NCBI GenBank assembly: GCA_017439965.1
Contig: JAFSID010000040.1
Coordinates: 1-38,769, forward strand
Source: Clostridia bacterium
Lineage (GTDB): Bacteria; Bacillota; Clostridia; Oscillospirales; SIG627
Direction of reading: 5' to 3'
Length of the DNA: 38,769 nucleotides
A model generated the notes under the pieces. That model searched no databases. It was not told the origin of the DNA and saw only the letters and a list, made by a program, of their open reading frames with translations. Position numbers and translations under genes: made by a program. Of the stretch, positions 32,101 through 38,769 are shown in pieces (positions within the stretch are counted from its first letter, which is position 1; the number at the start of each line of letters is the position of its first letter).

Positions 32101-35100
32101 AAAAGTATATCGTTATCACTCTTGAGAGTGAAGGTATAAACGCCGTCGGAGACCTCGGTAGCCCCTGCGGGAGCAACGATTTCCGAAAGGTCGTCACCCG
32201 TAAATACTACGGTGATATCGAACGTTTCCGCTTCAAGCTCGGGAGATATTGTTTCAAAGGGGTGGGTTACCTCCTTTTCAACAAGCAGACTTCCGTAGCC
32301 CTTGGGGGTATTTACAAAGCTTACCTCGGACAAGGTGTACTCTGCAACCGTACCGTTTGCGTTAGTACCGACTGGGTAATAGTAGGAGCTGTATTCCTCG
32401 CTCACGGTATATTCGGTGCTTTGCGGAATACCCGTAATATACGCGGTATCTCCTGCTCCGAGCTCAAGTGAAAGCTCATCTGATGTGAGATTGAGAATTG
32501 CGTTTTCAACACTGCCGTTTGCACGCTCGATTCGTGCGGGATAGCTTGTCGGAAGAACGGTGCCGGGATTTTCAAGCTTAACCGTAAAGCTAAAGGTATA
32601 GGGAGCGCCTGCAACCGTCTCGTCAACGGTCTTGGTAAGCTTGATGCCCTGAGCGGGAGTTGCGGTTATACGGCCGTTATTTCCGAGATAGTTTAGCATA
32701 TGATAGCCGTTGTGACCTTCACTTTCGTGATGCTCAACGTGTGGATAGGATGACCAGAGAAGAGTTTCGGTCTCGTTGTTTTCCTTGTGAGCGTGTGCCT
32801 GCTCGCCGTGTACCTCCTCGCCGAAGTAGAACTCGGCAGAGCCCTTCTTTATAAACCAGCCCTCCTGACCGTCAATGCGGATTATGGAGTCCTTGTCAAG
32901 AAGTGAGGTGGAAACGGGATTGTACGCACTCTTAAGAGTCGCGCCCGTGCCGTCGGTCTCTATCCAGAAATGCTCGGTAAAGTAACCGTTGCCACTCGGC
33001 TTGGTGTCCCCATTGTATACGTTGTAGGAGGAGTCAAGCACCTGAGTGTTTTTAGTAAAGTAGAATCTCTCGTTTTCAAGAGAGGGTATAAACTGAGTAA
33101 CCGTGGTATTCATTATACCGTGGTTGAAGACGTGAGGGTCGGTGGTTGAGGGAATAGTAAATGCATTACCCACATCATCTCTCCAACGGTTAGTATAGAA
33201 GGTATAAATGCCGTTGGTCTGACGGAAATCCTCGCCCTCTAATTTTTCCGTTATATTATATGGAGTAATTTCACTGTCAAGACCTACCTCGTAAAGAAGT
33301 GAAATGGGCTTCTTGGAGGTGAAGGTCATAGACCTGAGGTTTTCCTGAGTAAGCTCATCACCCTCGACACTAATGGTATAGGTTACCATGGGAAGAAGGG
33401 ATGCGGGAAGATTCATATCGACAATCTGTCTGCCCGTTTCAATATCCTCACGGACACGCACGAGCATATAAAGCATAGAGCTTTCAACGTGATTCTGCAT
33501 AACGTCGCCCATATAGAAATAGGAGCGTACGATATATTTGGGAGGGTTTGCACCGCTCAAATCAACCGTCGAGGTCTCGCTATAAGGAGCAATATAATTG
33601 CTGTCCTCATCCGCGTACCAAGCAACGAAGTTGGAGAAGTCGGATGGAGAGGTATATCTTATATATCCGCTGTTTTTTGCAGAATTGAGAAGAGCCATAG
33701 CGTCGGAGGTGGTGATTCCGAAGCGCTGTGAGGTAGCAAGGAGTATTTCGGTCTCAAAGCCCTCAAGCTCTTCTTCTGTATATTGAGCTCCATCGTAATC
33801 CTTTACCTCGCCCGTCGTTGCAAACTCAGCGAAAAGACCGCCCGAAATGAGCTTGCCCTCACCGATGTACAGACCCTTTATGTTCTTAACCTCCATATGA
33901 GTACCGATTTCGTCGGTAAAGGAGATGTATCCGTCCTGATGGGTAGTTGCGCCTGAAATATAGGTGCTGTAATAACGGGACTGAATTATAATCTCGTCAA
34001 CGATAGACTGGAACGCCGCCTGAAGTCTTGAGGCGTCGGATGCCTGCCAGTACTTGTCAACGTAGTCAAGGGAGGTAACCTTGGCAGGATCTGAAAGTCT
34101 CTTTACGCGGAAGCTTTCCTCACCCGTAAATCTCTTGGTTTCACCCTCGTCCATTGCAAGATAGGAATCTGCAAACCCCTTAAAGCGTGAGTAAAGATTG
34201 TTGCTTGTGTTAAGCGGGTCGAGAACGTTGTGCGCATAAGCGTGACCTGCGGAAAGCGCATAGCCGAGAGTGTAGAAATACGCATCGTTGTCGTAATGGC
34301 TTGATATCTCAGCCTCTGCCCAAGCTGCTGTAAGTATGGTGCTGAACGCGGTAATATCGTCCTCCTGGAAGTTACCGTTACCGTCGCAGTTTTCGTTGGT
34401 TGCCGCGTTGTACTTGTCAACCGTCGTATTTGAGCCCGTCCTCGTTCTGTAAGAGGGCTCACCGTCACTCATAAATACCATAATGGGTATACGCTTGGTG
34501 CTACCCTGAATCTTATCGTCGGCAATGGTGGTATCCATCTTGAGAAATTCCTGAGTTGCGGCATAGAAGCCACCCTGAGTATAGGTGCCCTGCGCCTGAG
34601 CAACGTATTTCGTACCAACGCTTGCACCGTTGCCGTCCTTAACGCCGTTTGCAACGTAGATACGGTTGTTGCTCGATTCTCTTCTGTACGCAAGAATGTC
34701 ACCGCTTGCGGACGAATAGCGGTCAATGGGAAGAAGCACCTGTGCACTGCCGTTGTAAATTACAACGCCTACACGGTTGTGATAGTTGAGGTCGAGAAGC
34801 TTCTTTACAGCCTCGTTTGCACCTGCAACCATATCGTCAATTGACGAGGAAGCGGCGTTGCCCGTGCCCATACTCGTTGAAGCGTCAAGCACTATCACGG
34901 TATCTGTGGGAGTATAGGAGTAGCCGTGAATCTCGGAGTTTGAGCCGAGAGCGGAAAGAGCTACCATAAAGTTTTCGTTTCCGAAGCTGTCCTGACCGAA
35001 CTTAAGGCTTGACTTAACGTCAGCAAAATATACGTCGTTTAAAGCCTCGGTTGCAGTGTAGACGGATTTGTCAATGAATACACCGCCTGCGTATCGGCTA

Positions 35101-35285
35101 CTTGTAGGCGTGAACCAATCACTCCAGTCGTCAAGCGTCTTGGCGTCTGCAACCGACGTGCTGAGCGTCGTATCGGTTGCGGCGTTTACAGATACCGACG
35201 AAAGAGGCGGTAAATAAGTTAACAGCATAGCAATGCAAAGCACTACGCTGAGTATCTGTTTTGTAAATCTGAATTTCGTTTTCAT
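29187..35285 (-). CDS. Giant VWA and pilin-type isopeptide-domain surface protein
   Basis: 2032-residue extracellular protein, probably an adhesin or pilus-like stalk. Signal peptide about 1-36 (ending SVNAA). A von Willebrand A domain follows, with MIDAS DASTS at 134-138. The second half is a chain of related beta-domains of the Spy0128/strep-pilin type, each opening with a lysine motif ([56 protein letters not shown]) and closing with a Glu strand such as YTVKEYIP or YVLMEEVP, as expected for Lys-Asn/Asp isopeptide bonds. Residues about 1915-1980 are a Pro-Asp/Glu repeat spanning the wall. The tail has SPATS (1995-1999), a membrane segment and RLKRKLEE, like a sortase signal but without LPxTG. 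No sortase gene is in the window. Confidence 0.88.
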   Translation of the reverse strand: MKTKFRFTKQILSVVLCIAMLLTYLPPLSSVSVNAATDTTLSTSVADAKTLDDWSDWFTPTSSRYAGGVFIDKSVYTATEALNDVYFADVKSSLKFGQDSFGNENFMVALSALGSNSEIHGYSYTPTDTVIVLDASTSMGTGNAASSSIDDMVAGANEAVKKLLDLNYHNRVGVVIYNGSAQVLLPIDRYSSASGDILAYRRESSNNRIYVANGVKDGNGASVGTKYVAQAQGTYTQGGFYAATQEFLKMDTTIADDKIQGSTKRIPIMVFMSDGEPSYRTRTGSNTTVDKYNAATNENCDGNGNFQEDDITAFSTILTAAWAEAEISSHYDNDAYFYTLGYALSAGHAYAHNVLDPLNTSNNLYSRFKGFADSYLAMDEGETKRFTGEESFRVKRLSDPAKVTSLDYVDKYWQASDASRLQAAFQSIVDEIIIQSRYYSTYISGATTHQDGYISFTDEIGTHMEVKNIKGLYIGEGKLISGGLFAEFATTGEVKDYDGAQYTEEELEGFETEILLATSQRFGITTSDAMALLNSAKNSGYIRYTSPSDFSNFVAWYADEDSNYIAPYSETSTVDLSGANPPKYIVRSYFYMGDVMQNHVESSMLYMLVRVREDIETGRQIVDMNLPASLLPMVTYTISVEGDELTQENLRSMTFTSKKPISLLYEVGLDSEITPYNITEKLEGEDFRQTNGIYTFYTNRWRDDVGNAFTIPSTTDPHVFNHGIMNTTVTQFIPSLENERFYFTKNTQVLDSSYNVYNGDTKPSGNGYFTEHFWIETDGTGATLKSAYNPVSTSLLDKDSIIRIDGQEGWFIKKGSAEFYFGEEVHGEQAHAHKENNETETLLWSSYPHVEHHESEGHNGYHMLNYLGNNGRITATPAQGIKLTKTVDETVAGAPYTFSFTVKLENPGTVLPTSYPARIERANGSVENAILNLTSDELSLELGAGDTAYITGIPQSTEYTVSEEYSSYYYPVGTNANGTVAEYTLSEVSFVNTPKGYGSLLVEKEVTHPFETISPELEAETFDITVVFTGDDLSEIVAPAGATEVSDGVYTFTLKSDNDILFTHIPVGVEYTVSENNIPDGYTLKTSSSARRGVISKNTESQVVLINDYSYDDVSTNIEINGNKTVEGRAWDNALDKYEVALRPVAVNATTGALEIGDPIDTVEIGTDGRYIIDMAVTYDKVGRYNYIVHEVKPDTNPVPDIVYDGSIAMFTVTVSDNGTGELHITDVSVYQSSASISGNAVDGWILTKNFVNTFEGTTVEILADKKVVDSEGTEVDGYSEGLVFGLFESDSDTTPVYSTITAENGRARFVLNVSKSDYSTEKYYYLRELMPVLESQIPGMTYDTEFKYVVGIDWSDELEVTYYEYDATTPNGVGAEVTALEITNTLDVETLSNPIVFSGKKTLNGGDIRSGDEFTFEMYLTDSSFDITSGTKLYETTNKADGTFTFKGVTFDSVGTKYLVITEKKSDTDNGIGYDAHDYHVTVSVTKSTVGNTTTISAIPTHIHHVAHGDVAVDEINFNNTYSITDTESLVIKGEKTLDGRKLVPGEFTFELYELGATVPTYTVTNDVNGNFTFPTINYTVTGETSFAPQSYVYTVKEYIPADKKGVDYDTHEYEIAVLLEDNGDGTLKKTVEVDGGGVVGDVELEFENSYSASSVTFKLQGEKKLIGKNEGSFTFNLYETDSDFAIDDINAPFDTTSVNLTDGSERYTFRVTYDTYADEGYHYYVLMEEVPSDTAGIKYDVTRYHITVNAYDNGVGQMKARVLNIECPYYEGSFTVNTLDFTNEYIPPQDISVELRVHKTVVNKSTGKIGPENFEFILENADDPSQKLSVKSDKDGNASFKLPYTFADAGKTYTYKLYEVDGGNSRIKYSDAEYTVLVALSLNSANELEAELKLDGNDVEEVVAEFENEYDFTPVRPKPDPKPDPDPDPDPEPDSEPEPDPDPDPDPEPDPEPDPEPEPEPEPEPEPEPEPEPEPEPVETDEPTGEDKPGPKSPATSDSARLGTWLALLCLSVCGIITTTVLRLKRKLEE
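29345..29535. repeat. Hexamer low-complexity tract coding the Pro-Asp/Glu stalk
   Basis: About 190 bp of GGCTCG/GGATCG/GGCTCA-type hexamers, coding alternating Pro-Asp and Pro-Glu on the minus strand. The opposite strand gives an open frame of Gly-Ser repeats, which is a shadow. Such tracts change length by slippage, so copy number may vary between strains or be mis-assembled. Confidence 0.85.
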
Positions 35286-35309
35286 AATCTTTCCTCCCGA
35301 AAGACATCC

Positions 35310-35325
35310 TACTAAAATCGTAGTA
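35310..35325. promoter_or_regulatory. TACTA/TAGTA inverted repeat before the giant surface-protein gene
   Basis: TACTA and TAGTA arms (35310-35314, 35321-35325) around 6 bp, between the TetR stop and the surface-protein ribosome site (GGAGGAAA). It resembles the operator-like palindrome before tetR (TAGTAC/GTACTA) with a different spacer, so it may be a second weaker site. Confidence 0.35.
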
Positions 35326-35340
35326 TTAAAATTTCTCGGT

Positions 35341-36036
35341 TTATCCCTTCATTAGCTTCATAAGTGCCTGCTCGTTTGATTCCTGAACGTATTTCTTAAA
35401 TTCCATAAGAACACGTCTTCCGATACTTCGGTAATCCATTGCGAGCACACGCTCTATCTTGGATTTTCTCAAATCCTCGGGGACGTTGAAGTTAGTTAAA
35501 ATGGTATTGAGCGCACCCGAAATTTTCGTATCGGTCGATACCGTTGAATCGGACGACATAAGCGTCGAAAATTCGATTCCGAGAACGATGATTATCGCCT
35601 CAACGTACTGCTCGTGAGTCCAATCGGGACAGTAGGTAGCAAATACCCTTTTCGCTCTCTCCGTATCATTTTTCCGAATGATGTCAAGACACATTATGCT
35701 GGAGTATGCCGAGAGATAAAAATCTCTTGCAATCTCGTCCTCCTCGCACGTTGCCACCATCGTGGCAAGCTCAAGGCAGAGAGCCATTATCGAGCTGAGT
35801 CCCTCCTTTGCTTCATCCTCCATCATCTTCCACTGGAAGTCACAAAGCAGGTTTACAAGCTCTGCCAAAAGGTGCTCCTTCGTCGGAAAATGGAAGGTTA
35901 GCACTCCGGGGCTCATATCAAGCTCCTTACACAAGGTCTTGACCGATGAATTAGTATATCCGTGCTCAAGAAAGCTTTGGGTCGCGTGTCGCACAAGCTC
36001 AAGCTTTGTAAGTTCTTTTCTGTTGATTCTCGCCAA
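35341..36036 (-). CDS. TetR-family transcription regulator
   Basis: 231-residue cytoplasmic repressor-type protein. The N-terminal HTH is [48 protein letters not shown] (about 13-60), then an all-helical ligand domain. The start is TTG at 36036, 8 nt after AGGAGG; the ATG inside the spacer is out of frame. It lies 55 bp upstream of the giant surface-protein gene on the same strand with no terminator between, so the two may be co-transcribed and under its control. Its own promoter carries a palindrome well placed for autorepression. Confidence 0.88.
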   Translation of the reverse strand: MARINRKELTKLELVRHATQSFLEHGYTNSSVKTLCKELDMSPGVLTFHFPTKEHLLAELVNLLCDFQWKMMEDEAKEGLSSIMALCLELATMVATCEEDEIARDFYLSAYSSIMCLDIIRKNDTERAKRVFATYCPDWTHEQYVEAIIIVLGIEFSTLMSSDSTVSTDTKISGALNTILTNFNVPEDLRKSKIERVLAMDYRSIGRRVLMEFKKYVQESNEQALMKLMKG

Positions 36037-36089
36037 TTTTCATCCTCCTGTCAGCCTTTCGGCATCCTATTGTCTTATTGTTTGATATG

Positions 36090-36118
36090 ATTATAGTACC
36101 AGTACTAAAAAATGTCAA
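36090..36118 (-). promoter_or_regulatory. Perfect consensus tetR promoter with overlapping operator-like palindrome
   Basis: On the minus strand TTGACA (36113-36118), 17 bp, TATAAT (36090-36095). The palindrome TAGTAC-CA-GTACTA (36094-36107) covers the end of the -10 and most of the spacer. Binding by TetR would shut the promoter. A similar half-site pair lies before the surface-protein gene. Confidence 0.75.
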
Positions 36119-36169
36119 GGTACTTTTTAAAACATTTTTCAACTTTTTAGTATTTCTACAAAATAAACA

Positions 36170-36197
36170 AAAATGCACCTTACACAAGGTGCATTTT
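36170..36197 (-). terminator. Terminator downstream of the EamA transporter
   Basis: A 12-bp stem AAAATGCACCTT with its complement and loop ACAC, followed on the minus strand by TTTTTG. It separates the transporter from tetR. The interval 36198-36345 holds only short AT-rich inverted repeats and no gene that I can support. Confidence 0.7.
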
Positions 36198-36345
36198 AAC
36201 GAAAGCTATTTGCAACGTTTCAAAAGTGTTTAAGCAGAGCAAGGCTTTATTTATGAGCCTGAAAATGAGACGAAGAGCTCTTTTCTATTTTTATAAAGTC
36301 ATCAAGACAGTCTTATAAGTTTAATCAAGCTCATAAAAGCTCCTT

Positions 36346-37194
36346 TTAAATACTCAAAAATACTATGGATGCAAGCCCCGTAAAGAAGCCCACAAGCTGT
36401 ATTTTCGTCAGCTTTTCCTTATAAAACACCTTTGAAATAACGTAGGTCACGATGATTCCTCCTGCCGAAATGAGCGGAAACATAACCGACACGGGCATCA
36501 TTCCCGACAAAACCATAACGAGCAGATTGACAACGCCGTTCATAACGCCTGAAGCAACGGCGGTAAACCGAGCGTGATAAAGGTCACGTCTGAGGCTTCC
36601 CTTGTTCGTTACCAACGCGGCTACCGCAAAAATCAAAAATACGATAGCCAGCGAAATTATCATAAATTCATTCTTGTATTCGCCGTCAAACGCATGCTGC
36701 TGCATTTTCTGAAAGGTTGAACAAAGTCCGTTGCCTGCAAAGGATAAAAAAACGAATAAAAGCCATTTGGGAGTAATGGGAGACTCGTCGTTTTTCTTGT
36801 TCACAAGGAAAATAGAAACAGCGAGCAGACCGAGACCTATCAGAAAATATAAGGTCATCGGCTCCTTGAGAAAAACGATTCCGTAAAAGGTTGGAATCAT
36901 AAGTGAATATGAAATCATAAGCGAGGAAAGAGACAAGGGACCGTTTGCAACGGCAAGCAGACTAAAGAGAGTCGCCGTCGCAAAGGATAAGGCAAAGGCT
37001 ACCGAATACGGAGCAATTCCAAAATTCCAGCTCATACCCCTTGAGGTAAATAAAAAGAACGCCATTGAAAAGAGCGCCGTAAGAGAGGTGAACAGATACG
37101 CTCCGCCCGTACCCGCCCTTCCCGTATACAGCTTTTTGGCAACGTTCTGTCCCGAAACGCCTGCGATTATAATTATCAAATATAAAATACTCAT
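36346..37194 (-). CDS. EamA/DMT-superfamily membrane transporter
   Basis: 282-residue integral membrane protein with about ten hydrophobic segments in two repeated halves, typical of drug/metabolite transporters. The first half includes SLLAVANGPLSLSSLMISYSLMIPTFYGIVFLKEPM, the usual EamA end-of-half motif; the second half ends with SAGGIIVTYVISKVFYKEKLTKIQLVGFFTGLASIVFL. The ATG follows AAGGT. It diverges from the PocR-AraC gene and has its own promoter (minus TTTACA 37263-37268, 16 bp, TATAAT 37241-37246). The transported compound is unknown. Confidence 0.87.
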   Translation of the reverse strand: MSILYLIIIIAGVSGQNVAKKLYTGRAGTGGAYLFTSLTALFSMAFFLFTSRGMSWNFGIAPYSVAFALSFATATLFSLLAVANGPLSLSSLMISYSLMIPTFYGIVFLKEPMTLYFLIGLGLLAVSIFLVNKKNDESPITPKWLLFVFLSFAGNGLCSTFQKMQQHAFDGEYKNEFMIISLAIVFLIFAVAALVTNKGSLRRDLYHARFTAVASGVMNGVVNLLVMVLSGMMPVSVMFPLISAGGIIVTYVISKVFYKEKLTKIQLVGFFTGLASIVFLSI

Positions 37195-37240
37195 TTTTTA
37201 CCTTCTGTTTTTCGATGATATAAGTCCATAAGATGTATCA

Positions 37241-37268
37241 ATTATACCATCTCAAGCAATTTTGTAAA
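37241..37268 (-). promoter_or_regulatory. Promoter of the EamA transporter
   Basis: Minus strand TTTACA (37263-37268), 16-bp spacer, TATAAT (37241-37246), about 47 bp before the start codon. Confidence 0.6.
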
Positions 37269-37288
37269 TAAATTATATTCTTTAAATA

Positions 37289-37317
37289 TTGCATTATCCT
37301 CCCGAATATTGTATAAT
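37289..37317 (+). promoter_or_regulatory. Promoter of the PocR-AraC gene
   Basis: TTGCAT (37289-37294), 17 bp, perfect TATAAT (37312-37317), 22 bp before the start at 37340. Confidence 0.7.
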
Positions 37318-37339
37318 ACGCTTGTCGGAGGTGTTAAAT

Positions 37340-38149
37340 ATGATTATAAAATACAATATAGAAAAGCTGGAGCGTATTATAACCGATATAACCACCTTGA
37401 CGGGAATAAGCATCGCGGTATTGGATACGGAATGTAAAACCCTGACGAGAAGTGCGAGAAGCAAGGAATATTGCTCACTGCTTCAAACGATGGAAATTGA
37501 AAAAAACTACTGTATGCAATGTGATATGAAAATTCTGAATCGGTGCAAAGTCTCTAAAAAGCTGGAAAGTCACATATGCCGAGCGGGGCTTTACGATTCG
37601 GCTATGCCTATCTTAAAGGACGGTAACGTAGTCGGCTTTGTCATAATGGGTCAGGTGCGTTCGTCAAGCTCACCCGCCTTGCCGGAGTATATCCCCGACG
37701 CAGAGGAAAGAATCATAAAGCAATTAAACAAAAGCTATGAGAAGGCTCCGTTTATTTCCGAGCATCAATTGGAGGCTCTGTACGACCTTCTGCCACGTAT
37801 TCTGTTTGACAGCGCAATAGAGCTTGTGTATGACCCATTTGCAATTGAAATACTGAAATTTATAGATGAAAATCTGCAATCGGATTTAAGCATAAAGCAG
37901 CTATGTGAAAGGTTTTATATATCAAAAAACCGTTTATTTAAAATATTTCAAAGCAATTTGGGATGTACGGTTACGGTTTACGTTAACGAGCAACGCATAA
38001 AGCGTGCAAAGGAGCTCCTTAAGAATTCAAGCAATTCTATCGTCAGCATTGCCGAAAGCGTTGGCATTTACAATTATACGTATTTCTGCAAGCTGTTTAA
38101 AAAGACCTGCGGAGTCACTCCGTCAGAATACAGAAAAAGCATAACCTGA
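37340..38149 (+). CDS. PocR sensory domain - AraC regulator
   Basis: 269-residue regulator with an N-terminal PocR-type ligand domain (about 5-160) and a C-terminal AraC double HTH. The PocR part has the family cysteines: Cys45, CMQC at 58-61, Cys69 and Cys80, plus VVGFVIMGQVRS. The HTH part reads LSIKQLCERFYISKNRLFKIFQSNLG and SIVSIAESVGIYNYTYFCKLFKKTCGVTPSEYRK. The ATG at 37340 follows GGAGGT; an upstream in-frame ATG at 37289 overlaps the -35 box and is rejected. PocR domains sense small diols or related molecules in known systems. Divergent from the EamA transporter, which it probably regulates. Confidence 0.9.
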   Translation: MIIKYNIEKLERIITDITTLTGISIAVLDTECKTLTRSARSKEYCSLLQTMEIEKNYCMQCDMKILNRCKVSKKLESHICRAGLYDSAMPILKDGNVVGFVIMGQVRSSSSPALPEYIPDAEERIIKQLNKSYEKAPFISEHQLEALYDLLPRILFDSAIELVYDPFAIEILKFIDENLQSDLSIKQLCERFYISKNRLFKIFQSNLGCTVTVYVNEQRIKRAKELLKNSSNSIVSIAESVGIYNYTYFCKLFKKTCGVTPSEYRKSIT

Positions 38150-38162
38150 ACGGTTTATATAA

Positions 38163-38196
38163 AAATGCCCGTCTGTTTGATTACAGACGGGCATTT
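38163..38196. terminator. Bidirectional terminator between PocR-AraC and the small unknown gene
   Basis: A 13-bp perfect stem (AAATGCCCGTCTG and complement) with an 8-nt loop, placed between two converging genes. Confidence 0.8.
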
Positions 38197-38204
38197 GACG
38201 TCAA

Positions 38205-38411
38205 TTATATATCCTTTAAATTAATTTTAAAAAGCTCTGCGTCAACGCCTTCGCTTTCGTTAAACCTTCTCACAAGATTATCCAAAACCGACGGATTTAT
38301 CTGACACCTTGTAATACAGTCAACGTTAAAGAGGCTAAAGACCTCGGAAATAATACTTTCTTTTTCAACGCGCTCCGCTAAGAACGCTGCCAATGCACAA
38401 CTGCTTTTCAT
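38205..38411 (-). CDS. Small protein of unknown function
   Basis: 68 residues, not recognised. It is supported as a gene by GGAGG 6-7 nt before the ATG, a TATAAT-type -10 on the minus strand (38434-38439) though no clear -35, and a terminator just after the stop. It starts MKSSCALAAFLAERVEKES, contains VDCITRCQINPSVLDNLVRRFNE and ends FKINLKDI. Three cysteines (5, 32, 36) and a mostly helical, soluble composition; no signal peptide or membrane segment. It converges on the PocR-AraC gene. Function unknown. Confidence 0.55.
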   Translation of the reverse strand: MKSSCALAAFLAERVEKESIISEVFSLFNVDCITRCQINPSVLDNLVRRFNESEGVDAELFKINLKDI

Positions 38412-38769
38412 AAAAAACCTCCGTTCCGACTTTATTATATCTGAATGAAGGCTTTTATGCTATAACAATTTTGCTGTTTTAATTCTTATTTCTGATATCG
38501 TATTCTCAACAAACTCCCACTTAACCGAAGGGAGTCGAGCCCTTCGGCTTAAGCCGAAGGGAACCGAACACTTAACGCCGAGGAAAGCGCTTTTTGGTTT
38601 AAATATCCCTTTGTCGCTTGAAATACGTAAAGTAATCCTTCGCTTCGCAGGAATATTTATCCTCAAAAATCATCTTTCCTCGGTTCGAGAGAAGTTTCAG
38701 ATGGAAATTTTTGTTCCTGGCAAGGAACATTTCCCGCAGTCATACTTGGCGTATTACAAGGGAATGTAA
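38412..38769. repeat. Palindrome-rich region at the right end, no supported gene
   Basis: Contains a perfect 22-bp palindrome with 11-bp arms (CCCTTCGGCTT) at 38540-38561, a 10-bp inverted pair CCGAGGAAAG (38578-38587) and CTTTCCTCGG (38674-38683), a TGTTCCT/AGGAACA hairpin (38712-38729), and nested ACATTTCCC/GGGAATGT arms reaching the last bases. A 68-codon frame on the minus strand from a TTG at 38666 has no ribosome site and runs through the palindromes, so it is not called. Confidence 0.6.

Noticed and set aside
38460..38666. 68-codon open frame on the minus strand near the right end
   Set aside because: TTG start without a ribosome site, passes through a perfect 22-bp palindrome, and has no recognisable protein features.
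1..38769. tRNA, rRNA, transposase or phage genes
   Set aside because: None was recognised on reading either strand; a tRNA scan was not possible, so a missed small RNA gene cannot be fully excluded.

Overview
The window looks like a chromosomal segment from an obligately anaerobic Bacillota of class Clostridia, probably a gut organism. Evidence: a complete Rnf complex, a glycyl-radical enzyme with two radical-SAM activases, spoVG, sigma-A type TTGACA/TATAAT promoters, strong AGGAGG-like ribosome sites with frequent GTG and TTG starts, and a large Gram-positive surface protein with a C-terminal sorting-type tail. No rRNA, tRNA, phage or transposase gene was recognised. The species cannot be named from the sequence.

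Layout. 1-3238 (minus): a three-gene polar amino-acid ABC importer (lipoprotein, permease, ATPase), with a terminator-like hairpin between the first two genes and an unusual extra domain in the permease. 3419-8357 (plus): rnfCDGEAB, six genes from one strong promoter. 8410-10882: spoVG (minus), then murC and a PPP-type metallophosphatase (plus). 11001-13199 (plus): an Asp-box (sialidase-like) protein and a PHP-domain protein, with a possible small structured RNA between them. 13203-14270: a repeat-rich accessory patch with a seven-hairpin array, two sets of 35-bp-period palindromic repeats, and between them a divergent AbrB-like/XRE regulator pair that shares a 20-bp palindrome.

14327-20064 (minus): a carbohydrate block, GH2 beta-mannosidase, ROK kinase and SIS isomerase tightly coupled, then a metallo-amidohydrolase and an SDR dehydrogenase. 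20236-22013 (plus): two paralogous AraC regulators, the first divergent from the beta-mannosidase operon. 22024-28225 (minus): a compact five-gene operon (short radical-SAM activase, glycyl-radical enzyme, class I mannose-6-phosphate isomerase, FGGY kinase, second radical-SAM activase) with a divergent third AraC gene at 28341. This operon is the strongest candidate for an undescribed system. The enzyme keeps the Cys-x-Glu and C-terminal Gly of the family but has atypical neighbours of both, and the context is sugar metabolism without microcompartment genes.

29187-36036 (minus): a 2032-residue VWA/pilin-type isopeptide-domain surface protein, preceded by a TetR gene with an operator-like palindrome in a perfect consensus promoter. 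36346-38149: an EamA/DMT transporter (minus) and a divergent PocR-AraC regulator (plus). 38205-38769: a small unknown gene and more palindromic sequence. Both ends of the window lie in inverted-repeat-rich DNA.

How it fits together: the Rnf complex would couple ferredoxin oxidation to NAD reduction and an ion gradient during sugar fermentation. The two sugar operons, each with a divergent AraC gene, look like substrate-induced modules for beta-mannosides and for an unidentified sugar or polyol handled by radical chemistry. All functions are inferred by reading motifs; no database search was run.
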